Shown here piece by piece: positions 1 through 8,743 of a stretch of 64,000 nt of DNA. Location: the NCBI GenBank assembly GCA_910588235.1, contig CAJUOQ010000004.1, positions 1 to 64,000 on the forward strand. Reading direction: 5' to 3'. Made by a program: the position numbers and the translations under genes. A model generated the notes under the pieces. That model saw nothing but the letters and a program-made list of their open reading frames with translations, was not told where the DNA came from and searched no databases. Source of the DNA: an uncultured Atopostipes sp. Its GTDB lineage: Bacteria; Bacillota; Bacilli; Lactobacillales; Carnobacteriaceae_A. Numbering within the stretch: position 1 is the stretch's first letter; each line of letters starts with the position of its first letter.

Positions 1-403
1 TAAAAGTGCCGAAACTTATCTGGCAATAATCGCCTAATCTAATTTAGCATTAACACTATGAAGAAAGCTCATTACTTATTATTTTAAATAGAAGTGTATT
101 TATTTTTGAAAAAGTGATATAACTTGCATTTTCTATATAATCATCTATAATCTTCTACACAACTCACATTATTTCTTCATTTTTTCAACCAATTCTTCTC
201 ATTTGATGACGCCATTCACGTCGATTTTCTTTTAAAATACGGTAATACCTGATATACTAGACATATAGTCAAGAATAGTCAGACTTTATATATTGAATCT
301 TGTATGAACAGGAGGAAACTGAAAAACTTGAACACTTCAACAGAAGTCTGTAGGATAGAAAATACTATTTGAAAAATTTAATGTTCATTTTTCAGTATGA
401 CAA
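1..403. other. ctsR upstream region
   Basis: AT-rich stretch with no credible gene on either strand. It holds the CtsR operator (267-283) next to a TATACT -10-like hexamer (253-258). Downstream there is a strong AGGAGG site (310-315) that is too far from ctsR to serve it; it is followed by a TTG-started 14-codon frame ending at 372. Nothing else is recognisable. Confidence 0.6.
267..283 (+). promoter_or_regulatory. CtsR operator
   Basis: AGTCAAG-AAT-AGTCAGA: two direct heptads separated by 3 bp. This matches the CtsR box RGTCAAANANRGTCAAA with two changes. It lies just after a TATACT hexamer at 253-258, so bound CtsR would cover the transcription start. This is the expected autoregulatory site for the ctsR-clpC operon. 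Confidence 0.8.
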
Positions 404-871
404 ATGAAAAATAGAAATATGTCTGATATGATTGAAGAATACTTGAAAAAAGCAATTAACGAAAGTGGAAGAGTTGAAATTAGACGCAGTGAGTTAGCTA
501 ATTTGTTTGACTGTGTTCCTTCACAAATTAATTATGTAATCAATACACGTTTTACTATCCAACATGGATATGCAGTTGAAAGTAAGCGTGGCGGTGGAGG
601 CTATATTCGGATTATAAAAATGCAAGTAAAGAGTAATACAGAAATGCTGGAACGGATGAGCCAACTCATTGGCGACCAAATTTCTGAAAAAGAAGCTGAA
701 ATTATGATTCAGACGTTGTATGAGAATGAATTTATGACTCGTAGAGAAGCGCAAATTATGCTGGCTGCCATTGATCAAAATAATTTTAGTGGTAGTCAAT
801 TAATCGACAAAAAAATTCGTGCAAATATACTATTATCAATGATAAGATTATTAATCTTAAAAAACACCTGA
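404..871 (+). CDS. ctsR: CtsR heat-shock transcriptional repressor
   Basis: Repressor of class III heat-shock genes (clp genes) in Gram-positive bacteria. The protein is 155 aa, the usual CtsR length. The N-terminal winged HTH spans about residues 5-70, with the glycine-rich wing RGGGGYIRI starting at R62, the arginine phosphorylated by McsB in Bacillus. The C-terminal half is the helical dimerisation domain that is regulated by the adaptor kinase in bacilli. The start at 404 matches the family N-terminus (NMSDxIExYL), although no strong ribosome site is seen before it; ATG 419 is an in-frame alternative. It lies 16 bp before clpC and almost certainly shares its transcript. No mcsA or mcsB lies between the two genes. 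Confidence 0.95.
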   Translation: MKNRNMSDMIEEYLKKAINESGRVEIRRSELANLFDCVPSQINYVINTRFTIQHGYAVESKRGGGGYIRIIKMQVKSNTEMLERMSQLIGDQISEKEAEIMIQTLYENEFMTRREAQIMLAAIDQNNFSGSQLIDKKIRANILLSMIRLLILKNT

Positions 872-887
872 AAGGCGGATAATAATA

Positions 888-3386
888 ATGAGAGAAGTAT
901 TCACTAACCGAGCAAAGAAAGCATTGCAAAATGCACAAGATGAAGCGAAATTGCTCCGCCATCGTACTGTAGGAACGGAACATTTATTATTAGGTCTAGT
1001 CTTGGAAGAGGATGGAATTGCTGGAAATACATTGCGAGAAGCTACTTTGACAGCTGAAGATGTACGTGATGAAATTGAGCATTTAATCGATTATGGACCA
1101 TTGACAGATAATAACGAGCAAGATTTAGGAGATGTTGTTCTTCCTTATTCTCCACGAGCTCGTCAAATTATGTCTTATGCAGCCGATGAAGCACGCAGAC
1201 TAAATAGTCCTTTAATTGGTACTGAACATCTACTTTTAGGACTCTTACGGGATGAAAATATTTTATCCTCTCAAATTATGAAGAATTTAAACTTAAGTTT
1301 GTCAAAAGTACGACAAACGATTTCGAAAAAATTAGGTGTTAGCTTAAAACCAAATGCTAGAAGAAATACACAAAACCAAACAGCTGGTAAAGCACCTAAT
1401 AAATCAAAAACACCAACGCTAGATTCTTTAGCACGTGACTTAACGAAAATAGCACGTGAAGATAAACTAGATCCGATTGTTGGTCGTGAAAATGAAGTAC
1501 GACGTATCACTCAAATTTTGAGTCGTCGAACCAAAAATAACCCAGTGCTAGTAGGGGAGCCTGGAGTCGGAAAAACGGCTATAGCAGAAGGGTTAGCTCA
1601 AAAAATTATTAGTGGACAAGTTCCACCAACTTTAATTAATAAGCGTTTAATGGCCTTAGATATGGGTTCACTTGTTGCGGGTACGAAATACCGTGGTGAA
1701 TTCGAAGAACGCATGAAAAAAATTATCGATGAAATTTATGAGGACGGCAATGTTATTCTATTTGTCGATGAACTTCATACATTAATCGGTGCTGGAGGAG
1801 CAGAAGGTGCTATTGATGCCTCAAACATCCTAAAACCAGCCCTGGCGCGTGGAGAATTACAAACTATTGGTGCGACAACTTCTGATGAGTATCAGAAATA
1901 TATAGAAAAGGATGCTGCTTTAGAACGTCGTTTTGCATCTGTATTAGTTAATGCACCAACGAATGAAGAAACAGTGGCTATTTTACATGGTCTAAAAGAA
2001 CGTTATGAAGATCATCATAATGTTGAAATTTCTGACGATGCCATTAAATCTGCAGTCACTTATTCTTCTCGTTATATTCAAGACCGTGAGTTACCAGATA
2101 AAGCCATTGATTTAATGGATGAAGCCTCTGCGAAAGTCCGTTTAGATTTAAGCGATGGTGAATCTCCTTATAAGAAAGAAATGGATGAATTATCTGAACT
2201 CATTCGAGAAAAAGAACAAGCGATTACGGACCAAAACTTTGAAGCAGCAGCAAAAATCCGTCAAAAAGAAATTGATCAAACAGATAAAATTGAACATTTA
2301 ATGGAAAATACTACTGAAGAAAGACCGGTTGTTGAAGGTCAAGCGATTGCAGAAGTTGTAGGACAATGGACAGGGATTCCCGTTCATGATCTTCAAGAAA
2401 CTGAAAGTGTTCGTTTGATGAATCTAGAACAATCACTCCATGAACGTGTGATTGGCCAAGATGAAGCAGTGACAGCTATTTCGAAGGCTGTTCGTCGAGC
2501 TCGAAGTGGGATTAAAGATCCAAACCGTCCAATTGGCTCCTTTATGTTCTTAGGACCAACAGGCGTTGGGAAAACTGAATTAGCTAAATCCCTGGCAGAA
2601 GTGATGTTTGGTTCAGAGAATGACCTTATTCGAATCGATATGTCTGAGTATATGGAAAAATATGCGACAAGTCGTCTAGTCGGTTCTCCTCCAGGATATG
2701 TTGGTTATGATGAAGGGGGACAATTAACCGAAAAAATCCGTCAAAAACCATATTCAGTCGTGCTCCTTGATGAAATTGAAAAAGCACATCCTGATGTCTT
2801 TAACATTTTATTGCAAGTGTTAGATGATGGTATTTTAACAGACGGAAAAGGTCGTCAAGTGGACTTTAAAAACACGATTATCATCATGAGCTCTAACTTA
2901 GGCGCGACAGCACTACGTGATGAAAAAGAAGTAGGTTTCGGTGCTGCGGAGCGAAAATTTGACCATGATTCAATGGAATCAAAAATTCGTGAAGAAATGA
3001 AAGATTACTTCCGACCTGAATTCTTAAACCGTATCGATGAAGCAATTGTGTTCCATGCACTTGATCGAGAGCATCTACAAGAAATCGTTAAATTATTAAC
3101 CAATGATTTAATTGAACAACTTGCAGAACAAGACATCGAATTACGTATTACTTCCGCTGCTTTAGATATTATCGCAGATGAAGGATACGATCCAGAATAT
3201 GGAGCGCGTCCACTCAGTCGAGCGATCCAAACGAATGTGGAAGATATGTTAAGTGATGAAATTATCTCCGGTGGTATTAAAGCTGGCGATAAAGTAACGG
3301 TCGGTGGCTCACAAGGAAAATTAACCTTAAGACACCGCGGAAACTCAAACACAGAAGATGAAGAAAAAGCTACTGTAACTTCATAA
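888..3386 (+). CDS. clpC: ClpC AAA+ unfoldase, ATPase subunit of Clp protease
   Basis: Hexameric HSP100 ATPase that unfolds proteins and feeds them to ClpP. At 832 aa it has the full ClpC architecture: two N-terminal Clp_N repeats (about 1-145), the first AAA module with Walker A GEPGVGKT at 223-230 and Walker B VILFVDELH near 289, a UVR-containing coiled middle domain (about 430-465), and the second AAA module with Walker A GPTGVGKT at 556-563 and DEIEKAH after it. The UVR middle domain separates ClpC from ClpB and ClpE. AAAGGCGG precedes the ATG. It is regulated with ctsR from the upstream operator. A strong terminator follows. Confidence 0.97.
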   Translation: MREVFTNRAKKALQNAQDEAKLLRHRTVGTEHLLLGLVLEEDGIAGNTLREATLTAEDVRDEIEHLIDYGPLTDNNEQDLGDVVLPYSPRARQIMSYAADEARRLNSPLIGTEHLLLGLLRDENILSSQIMKNLNLSLSKVRQTISKKLGVSLKPNARRNTQNQTAGKAPNKSKTPTLDSLARDLTKIAREDKLDPIVGRENEVRRITQILSRRTKNNPVLVGEPGVGKTAIAEGLAQKIISGQVPPTLINKRLMALDMGSLVAGTKYRGEFEERMKKIIDEIYEDGNVILFVDELHTLIGAGGAEGAIDASNILKPALARGELQTIGATTSDEYQKYIEKDAALERRFASVLVNAPTNEETVAILHGLKERYEDHHNVEISDDAIKSAVTYSSRYIQDRELPDKAIDLMDEASAKVRLDLSDGESPYKKEMDELSELIREKEQAITDQNFEAAAKIRQKEIDQTDKIEHLMENTTEERPVVEGQAIAEVVGQWTGIPVHDLQETESVRLMNLEQSLHERVIGQDEAVTAISKAVRRARSGIKDPNRPIGSFMFLGPTGVGKTELAKSLAEVMFGSENDLIRIDMSEYMEKYATSRLVGSPPGYVGYDEGGQLTEKIRQKPYSVVLLDEIEKAHPDVFNILLQVLDDGILTDGKGRQVDFKNTIIIMSSNLGATALRDEKEVGFGAAERKFDHDSMESKIREEMKDYFRPEFLNRIDEAIVFHALDREHLQEIVKLLTNDLIEQLAEQDIELRITSAALDIIADEGYDPEYGARPLSRAIQTNVEDMLSDEIISGGIKAGDKVTVGGSQGKLTLRHRGNSNTEDEEKATVTS

Positions 3387-3402
3387 AATAGAAGATTAGA
3401 TA

Positions 3403-3436
3403 AACCCGTTATTCTAAGTGGATAACGGGTTTTTTT
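3403..3436 (+). terminator. Terminator of ctsR-clpC
   Basis: Perfect 10-bp stem (3403-3412 with 3422-3431, AACCCGTTAT), a 9-nt loop and a run of seven T. Confidence 0.92.
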
Positions 3437-3510
3437 GGTGGGTTAGTCATTTGTACCGCTCATCAAGGTATTTATTATAATAAAAGTTTTTATGCAAGAT
3501 TGAACAATTA

Positions 3511-3568
3511 TTGGCAGAATCACTAAGAAATATATAGCGTTATTGAACATTTAGTCGTCCGACTAAAT
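3511..3568 (+). promoter_or_regulatory. Promoter-like sequence with perfect palindrome before tadA
   Basis: TTGGCA (3511-3516) and TATAGC (3533-3538) are separated by 16 bp. They are followed by ATTTAGTCG-TC-CGACTAAAT (3549-3568), a perfect inverted repeat with 9-bp arms. It has no T-run, so it reads as an operator rather than a terminator. The cognate regulator is unknown. Confidence 0.45.
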
Positions 3569-3647
3569 GATTCTGCTTTTATGATCAACTATGTTTATGG
3601 TAAAATTTGAAGGAATTATGAATATGTTTTGTCAGTGAGGTGAATTT

Positions 3648-4127
3648 GTGTATACTCAAGAAGAAAAAGAGTTTTTTATGAAAGAAGCTCTGAAAGAAGC
3701 TGAAAAAGCAAAAGAAATAGCAGAAGTCCCGATTGGAGCAGTGGTCGTGAAAGATGGTCAAGTGATCGCACGGGGATATAATCAGAGAGAAACAACCAAC
3801 CGAGCCATTACACATGCAGAGATTTTAGCGATCGATGAGGCAAATAAAGCATTGGATAATTGGCGCTTGGAAGATTGTGCTTTATTCGTTACTGTAGAAC
3901 CTTGTGTAATGTGTAGTGGAGCGATTGTTTTGTCGCGGATTCCTTATGTCTATTATGGAGCTTCCGATTATAAGGGAGGGACTGCGGGTACATTAATGAA
4001 CTTATTAGAAGAAGAAAAGTTCAACCACCAAGCAAAGGTAGAAGCAGGCGTCTTACAAGCAGAGTGTAGTGAAATGTTGACCTCGTTTTTTAGAGCATTA
4101 CGATCAAAAAAGAAAGGAATCAAATAA
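3648..4127 (+). CDS. tadA: tRNA adenosine(34) deaminase TadA
   Basis: Converts A34 to inosine in the anticodon of tRNA-Arg(ACG). The 159-aa protein has the cytidine/deoxycytidylate deaminase fold, with the zinc motif HAE (in THAEILAIDEAN) and PCxxC (in TVEPCVMCSGA), and the C-terminal FFRALR helix typical of TadA. The start is GTG at 3648 with GTGAGGTGA just upstream. It is followed after 1 bp by the YjbQ-family gene. In many Firmicutes tadA sits directly before the SRP RNA and dnaX; here those lie 8 and 14 kb away. Confidence 0.93.
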   Translation: MYTQEEKEFFMKEALKEAEKAKEIAEVPIGAVVVKDGQVIARGYNQRETTNRAITHAEILAIDEANKALDNWRLEDCALFVTVEPCVMCSGAIVLSRIPYVYYGASDYKGGTAGTLMNLLEEEKFNHQAKVEAGVLQAECSEMLTSFFRALRSKKKGIK

Positions 4128-4128
4128 G

Positions 4129-4533
4129 ATGAGTCATTTATATCAGTATCAAGTGCGAACGAGTAGTAAACAAGAATTTGTAAATATTGATGAGCACATA
4201 CAGGATGCGCTATCTAAAAGCCAGGTCCAAAATGGGCTTCTAGTCGTTTATTGTCCACATACAACAGCTGGCATTACGATCAATGAGAATGCCGATCCAG
4301 ATGTGAAGACAGATTTAGAATTAGGCTTAAATAAAACTTTTCCAAATGATACAGAATATGTTCATATGGAAGGTAACTCAGATGGTCATATGAAATCTTC
4401 AGTGATTGGAGCTAGCGAGACGCTTATTATCGAAGCAGGACAACCTATTTTTGGTACTTGGCAGAGTGTATATTTTGCTGAATTTGATGGACCAAGAGCA
4501 AGAAATGTTTTTATAAAAATTATTGAAGGTTAA
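4129..4533 (+). CDS. YjbQ/UPF0047 family protein
   Basis: A 134-aa protein of the UPF0047 (YjbQ) family. The signature CPHTTAGITINENADPDV (about residues 42-60) and the later HMEGNSDGHMKSS and QSVYFAEFDGPR blocks are all present. Some members complement thiamin-phosphate synthase mutants, but the physiological reaction is not settled, so no pathway is assigned. It starts 1 bp after tadA ends and is probably cotranscribed with it. The family forms small trimeric cytosolic enzymes with conserved histidines, seen here in the C-P-H-T-T and H-M-x-G segments. Confidence 0.85.
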   Translation: MSHLYQYQVRTSSKQEFVNIDEHIQDALSKSQVQNGLLVVYCPHTTAGITINENADPDVKTDLELGLNKTFPNDTEYVHMEGNSDGHMKSSVIGASETLIIEAGQPIFGTWQSVYFAEFDGPRARNVFIKIIEG

Positions 4534-4556
4534 TTTATTGTAGAGGAAGTGGAAAG

Positions 4557-5456
4557 ATGCTAGAAGTGCGAGATTTATCGAAGTCGTTCGGCTCGCTGAA
4601 AGCCGTGGATGACGTAAACTTTACGATTGGTCAAGGACAAATTATGGGATTAATCGGGCAAAACGGATCCGGGAAAACGACGACCTTTCGAATCATTTTG
4701 AAATTACTGACCCAAAATAGTGGGACCGTCCGTTGGAAAGGAAAACCTTTTTCAAAAGAATTTTTTAACCATGTAGGCTATCTGCCGGAAGAACGTGGAC
4801 TGAATCAGAAAATGACGGTCGAACATCAGATTTTATACTTTGCACAACTCCGAGGGAAGAAAAAGGCAGAAATTGAACCACTGATCGATGACTGGTTAGA
4901 TGAATTTAAAGTTATTGGTGCAAGAAAAGATAAAATCAAGTCGCTTTCAAAAGGGAATCAACAAAAGGTGCAATTGATCTGTACCCTGATTCATGAACCG
5001 GACTTAATTATTTTGGATGAACCTTTTAGTGGTTTAGATCCTGTGAATGCAGAACTGTTAGAAGCAGGAATACGTCGAGCAAAAGAACGCGGTGCTAGTA
5101 TCATCTTCTCAAGTCATAATATGAATAATGTGGAAGAACTCTGTGACAATATGGTTATGTTGAAAAATGGTCGGCAAGTGCTATATGGAACCATCCACGA
5201 AATTCGAGAAAGTTTTGGGCGTACTCGTTTATTTTTAGAATCGCCATTATCGAAAGCGGAACTAGAGACTATAGAAGGTGTGAAACAAGTAAAAGCAGTA
5301 AACGATGCTACTTATTATCTTGAACTAGAAAATGCAGAGGTTGGTCGTCAGATATTTGACTTAGCAACACGTGACGGGTATATTCCAACGTTTAGTCAAC
5401 AACCGCCGACCTTGGAAGAAATTTTCAAACAGATTGCAGGTGAAAACAATGAATAA
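4557..5456 (+). CDS. ABC transporter ATP-binding protein, YhaQ/NatA type
   Basis: ATPase of an ABC-2 exporter. The 299-aa protein has Walker A GQNGSGKTT (about 34-42), the signature LSKGNQQKVQ (about 140), Walker B LIILDEPFSGLDP (about 160) and switch SSHNM. A C-terminal extension of roughly 85 residues is typical of the NatA/YhaQ/CcmA group. A GAGGAAGTGG ribosome site precedes the ATG. The stop overlaps the start of the permease gene by 8 bp, so the two are translationally coupled. The substrate is unknown; relatives in bacilli export sodium (NatAB) or act in cell-envelope stress. Confidence 0.9.
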   Translation: MLEVRDLSKSFGSLKAVDDVNFTIGQGQIMGLIGQNGSGKTTTFRIILKLLTQNSGTVRWKGKPFSKEFFNHVGYLPEERGLNQKMTVEHQILYFAQLRGKKKAEIEPLIDDWLDEFKVIGARKDKIKSLSKGNQQKVQLICTLIHEPDLIILDEPFSGLDPVNAELLEAGIRRAKERGASIIFSSHNMNNVEELCDNMVMLKNGRQVLYGTIHEIRESFGRTRLFLESPLSKAELETIEGVKQVKAVNDATYYLELENAEVGRQIFDLATRDGYIPTFSQQPPTLEEIFKQIAGENNE

Positions 5457-6717
5457 ATTAGGTATTTTTATAAAAGATACATTTTTAAAAATTACTAAAT
5501 CTGTCAGTTTTATCTCAATGTTACTCAGCCCGTTGGTTATTATTGCTGTTATTGTAGGTATTGGTTATTTTGCGGGATCAACACTAGCTGATACAGCGGA
5601 TGTCGATGTCGCTATCATTAGCGAAGATTCTACAATAATGCAGATTATTGAAGAAAGTGATGAGTCGATAAATGTTGTCGATTCAATTACGACAGAGGAA
5701 GCTGCTCGTGAAGAATTAGCTGATGAAGCCATTGACGGTTATTTGGTCGCTAACTGGGAAGGGGACAGCTTAGAGGCTACAGTCACTCATGGTAGTGATT
5801 TAGATAACCATCTTCCATTGATGGAACAAGCTTTATCCAGTAGACAAACTATGCTGCGAGCTCAAGAGCTGGGGATCAATCCTGAACAAATTCAAAGTTT
5901 AAATGAGCCTGTAAACGTTGAAAACCATATTGTTTCTATTGACGATGGAGAAATCGTTGAAGAAGATGGTATCGCTAATGCGATTGAAGTAGGCAGTGCT
6001 TATTTTATTAATATTGTCATTATGATGTTCATTATGTTTTACGCGGCAACAGTGATTGAAGAAGTAGCTAGTGAAAAAGGGACTCGTATGATGGAAGTTA
6101 TTTTATCAAGTACAACCGCCACTACACACTTTTTCGGAAAAATAATTGGAGTATTTTTAGTAATGGTTGTTCATATTTTATTCTATGTAATCCTTGGTGT
6201 GGGCGCATTTATGTATTTCAAAGATCATGAATTTGTCACTTCACTGGTGGGCGATTTAGATGTAGGATCGATTATTGCTGATTTCTTAGAATTCTCCTCT
6301 GTTTTCTTAATCGTTGGAGTCGTAATGTTTATGTTTATTGCTGCTTTCTTAGGCTCTTTAATTACAAAAACGGAAGATATCAACCGAGCAGCCACTCCTT
6401 TAAGCCTCATTGTGGTTTTAGGATTCTATATTGGCTTATTCGCTATGGCTCAACCAGAGAATATTGTGGTAGTTGTTTCTTCCTTTATTCCACTTTTAAC
6501 GCCTTTTGTGATGCCTTTTCGAATCGCAACAAACACTGTTTCCAATTTCCATGTTTGGCTTTCAATCGGAGGTAGTGTCTTATTTACAGTTATCCTTGCT
6601 TATGTTTCTCTAATTTTCTATCGCGCAAATGTCCTTATTTATTCAGATACCAATTTTGTTAATACATTGAAACAATCTTGGGCACTTGTCCGTAGTGAGA
6701 ATAAAGCTTCTCTTTAA
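5449..6717 (+). CDS. ABC-2 type permease, YhaP/NatB type
   Basis: A 422-aa membrane partner of the preceding ATPase. One N-terminal transmembrane helix (about residues 18-42) is followed by a large extracytoplasmic acidic domain (about 45-180) and then five or six helices, the NatB/YhaP topology. The start at 5449 begins MNKLGIFIKDTF and overlaps the ATPase stop. An upstream in-frame start exists at 5371, but it lies inside the ATPase gene and lacks a ribosome site. The conserved motif EKGTRMMEVILSS (about residue 210) is the ABC-2 coupling region. A terminator follows directly. Confidence 0.9.
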   Translation: MNKLGIFIKDTFLKITKSVSFISMLLSPLVIIAVIVGIGYFAGSTLADTADVDVAIISEDSTIMQIIEESDESINVVDSITTEEAAREELADEAIDGYLVANWEGDSLEATVTHGSDLDNHLPLMEQALSSRQTMLRAQELGINPEQIQSLNEPVNVENHIVSIDDGEIVEEDGIANAIEVGSAYFINIVIMMFIMFYAATVIEEVASEKGTRMMEVILSSTTATTHFFGKIIGVFLVMVVHILFYVILGVGAFMYFKDHEFVTSLVGDLDVGSIIADFLEFSSVFLIVGVVMFMFIAAFLGSLITKTEDINRAATPLSLIVVLGFYIGLFAMAQPENIVVVVSSFIPLLTPFVMPFRIATNTVSNFHVWLSIGGSVLFTVILAYVSLIFYRANVLIYSDTNFVNTLKQSWALVRSENKASL

Positions 6718-6732
6718 TTTCAAAAACACACT

Positions 6733-6770
6733 AAAGTCTTGTTCGTAAAACTAAACGAACAAGGCTTTTT
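6733..6770 (+). terminator. Terminator after YhaP-type permease
   Basis: Stem AAAGTCTTGTTCG with CGAACAAGGCTTT (one mismatch), a 10-nt loop and T-rich tail. Confidence 0.88.
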
Positions 6771-6810
6771 CATTTATAATGAAACTAACAAGCCATGAAG
6801 GAGGCTAATT

Positions 6811-7521
6811 TTGAAAGACACTCTATTTCAACACAGTACGATCGGTGCATTAATGGGCGGTATGTTTGACGGAACACTTGCGCTCAACGAAGTTTTGACA
6901 ACGAACAGGACGATGGGGATCGGCACATTGGATGGTTTAAATGGCGAGTTAATTATTGTGGATGGCACGCCTTTTCAAGTAAAGGTAGACGGGACAGTTC
7001 ACGAAGTTGACAAAAGAACAAAAACGCCATATGTAGCCGTGACAAATTTTGAAAAAGAAGGGGAGGTCGCAGTAACAGAAACACTTTCCAGTAATCAATT
7101 CAAAGAAAAACTGAAACAAGCATTTTCCAGTGTAAATACTTTTCAAGCCGTAAAAGTAAAAGGAACTTTTCAGAAAATGCATTGTCGCTCAGTTGAAAAA
7201 CAAGAAAAACCTTATCCAAGATTAGTAGACGCGGCCAAAGATCAGGTAGAGTTTACTCGTGAAACGGTAGAGGGAGTGTTACTTGGTTTTTATACTCCAG
7301 AAATTTTTGGTTCTATCGCTGTCCCTGAATTTCATCTGCATTTTTTAAGTGATGAGCACGATTTTGGCGGACATGTCTTAGATTTTACGCTTGAAAAAGG
7401 AAGGGTCGAATGGCAAACGATGGAAACTTTAGAACAACATTTCCCCATAAAGAATAATGATTTTATGGAAGCAACGATTGATTATGAAAATTTAGCAGAA
7501 GATATTGAGGAAGCTGAATAA
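6811..7521 (+). CDS. alsD: Alpha-acetolactate decarboxylase
   Basis: Converts 2-acetolactate to (R)-acetoin, a neutral end product that relieves pyruvate acidity and adjusts branched-chain amino-acid flux. The protein is 236 aa, the normal AlsD length. The metal-site segment HLHFLSDEHDFGGHVLDF (about residues 171-188) supplies the zinc histidines. N-terminal blocks such as STIGALMGGMFDG match the family. The start is TTG 6811, with GAAGGAGGCT placed correctly. No alsS acetolactate synthase lies beside it, so it is a single-gene unit between two terminators. Confidence 0.95.
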   Translation: MKDTLFQHSTIGALMGGMFDGTLALNEVLTTNRTMGIGTLDGLNGELIIVDGTPFQVKVDGTVHEVDKRTKTPYVAVTNFEKEGEVAVTETLSSNQFKEKLKQAFSSVNTFQAVKVKGTFQKMHCRSVEKQEKPYPRLVDAAKDQVEFTRETVEGVLLGFYTPEIFGSIAVPEFHLHFLSDEHDFGGHVLDFTLEKGRVEWQTMETLEQHFPIKNNDFMEATIDYENLAEDIEEAE

Positions 7522-7526
7522 AAGAG

Positions 7527-7565
7527 AAGAGCATCGAAGTTTTTTGAACTTCGATGCTCTTTGCT
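7527..7565 (+). terminator. Terminator of alsD
   Basis: Perfect 15-bp stem, AAGAGCATCGAAGTT with its complement, and a short loop; the T-tail is brief. Confidence 0.88.
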
Positions 7566-7632
7566 TCATATTAGAAAAGAACAAGAAAAAGTGTGGATCA
7601 TTTATCAGAAATTAGAGGAATGACAAATAGAA

Positions 7633-7691
7633 TAGACTTTTATTTTATATTGTGATATTATGAACATGACTTATTGTGATTTAAATAACAA
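7633..7691 (+). promoter_or_regulatory. adh promoter with Rex-like operator
   Basis: TAGACT (7633-7638) and TATTAT (7656-7661) have a 17-bp spacer. TTGTGATTTAAATAACAA at 7674-7691 differs by one base from a perfect TTGTGA-N6-TCACAA Rex site and sits just after the predicted start point. A second, poorer TTGTGA half-site (7650-7655) overlaps the spacer. Rex senses the NADH/NAD+ ratio and commonly represses alcohol dehydrogenase genes. Confidence 0.7.
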
Positions 7692-7711
7692 TTAGATTTG
7701 AGGAGAGTATT

Positions 7712-8731
7712 ATGACAAAAATGAAAGCAATTATTTCTACATCTGATCGTCAAGCGGATATAGTAGAAAGAAAACTTCGTCCCTTAAAGCCAGGCGAAGC
7801 CTTATTAAAAATGATATGTTGTGGTGTTTGTCATACAGATTTGCATGTTAAAAATGCAGATTTTGGGGACGTTTCAGGTACAATTCTTGGACATGAAGGA
7901 ATTGGCGAAGTTGTTGAGATAGCAGAAGATGTAACGAGCTTAGCCATTGGAGATCGTGCAAGTGTTGCATGGTTTTTTGAAGGCTGTGGACATTGTGAAT
8001 ATTGCACGACGGGTCGTGAAACTCTCTGCCGAGAAGTAAGAAATGCAGGTTATACTGTAGACGGTGGTATGGCAGAATACTGTATTGTTACTGCAGACTA
8101 TTCAGTAAAAGTTCCAGAAAACCTTCCTTCTGATGAAGCTAGTTCAATTACTTGTGCTGGAGTGACTACTTATAAAGCCATTAAGGAAGCTAGATTAACT
8201 CCAGGAGATTGGTTGTTAATATCTGGTTTAGGAGGTTTAGGAAATTTAGCCCTTCAATACGCTAAAAATGTATTCAATTTAAAGGTAATTGCTGTGGATG
8301 TGAATGATGGCCAATTAGAATTTTCAAAGAAATATGGAGCAGATATTTTAATTAATCCATTGGAAGAAGATGTCGGCACAGTTGTTCAAGAAAAAACTGG
8401 TGGTGCTCATGCGGCAGTAGTTACTGCGGTAGCGAAATCAGCTTTTAATCAATCAGTAGATGCAGTTCGCGCAGGAGGACGTGTCGTTGCTGTTGGACTA
8501 CCTACTGAATCTATGGACTTATCAATTCCTCGATTAGTACTGGATGGGATCGAAGTAATCGGTTCTTTAGTTGGTACACGTAAAGATTTAGCAGAAGCAT
8601 TCCAAGCAGGAGCAGAAAGAAAAGTGGTTCCACAATGTGAAATGCGACCAATGGAAGATATTAACAACATATTTCAAGAAATGGAAGATGGCACAATTCG
8701 TGGAAGAATGGTCATTGATTTTCAAAACTAA
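7712..8731 (+). CDS. adhP: Zinc-dependent alcohol dehydrogenase (AdhA/AdhP type)
   Basis: Medium-chain NAD-dependent dehydrogenase that reduces acetaldehyde and similar aldehydes. The 339-aa protein has the catalytic zinc ligands C40, H61 and C148 and the structural zinc cluster C92/C95/C98/C106. The Rossmann motif GLGGLGN lies near residue 175. The sequence matches the propanol-preferring AdhP group. GAGGAGAG precedes the ATG. The Rex-like operator upstream suggests expression when NADH builds up during fermentation. It forms a single-gene unit ended by a bidirectional terminator. Confidence 0.93.
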   Translation: MTKMKAIISTSDRQADIVERKLRPLKPGEALLKMICCGVCHTDLHVKNADFGDVSGTILGHEGIGEVVEIAEDVTSLAIGDRASVAWFFEGCGHCEYCTTGRETLCREVRNAGYTVDGGMAEYCIVTADYSVKVPENLPSDEASSITCAGVTTYKAIKEARLTPGDWLLISGLGGLGNLALQYAKNVFNLKVIAVDVNDGQLEFSKKYGADILINPLEEDVGTVVQEKTGGAHAAVVTAVAKSAFNQSVDAVRAGGRVVAVGLPTESMDLSIPRLVLDGIEVIGSLVGTRKDLAEAFQAGAERKVVPQCEMRPMEDINNIFQEMEDGTIRGRMVIDFQN

Positions 8732-8743
8732 TTTTTCCAAAAT

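Noticed and set aside
180..240. Possible gene remnant on the minus strand before ctsR
   Set aside because: Short protein-like stretches occur in two frames, but stops interrupt both within 20 codons and nothing recognisable results.
3549..3568. Terminator
   Set aside because: The palindrome is perfect, but no T-run follows on either strand and it lies after a promoter-like sequence, so an operator is the better reading.
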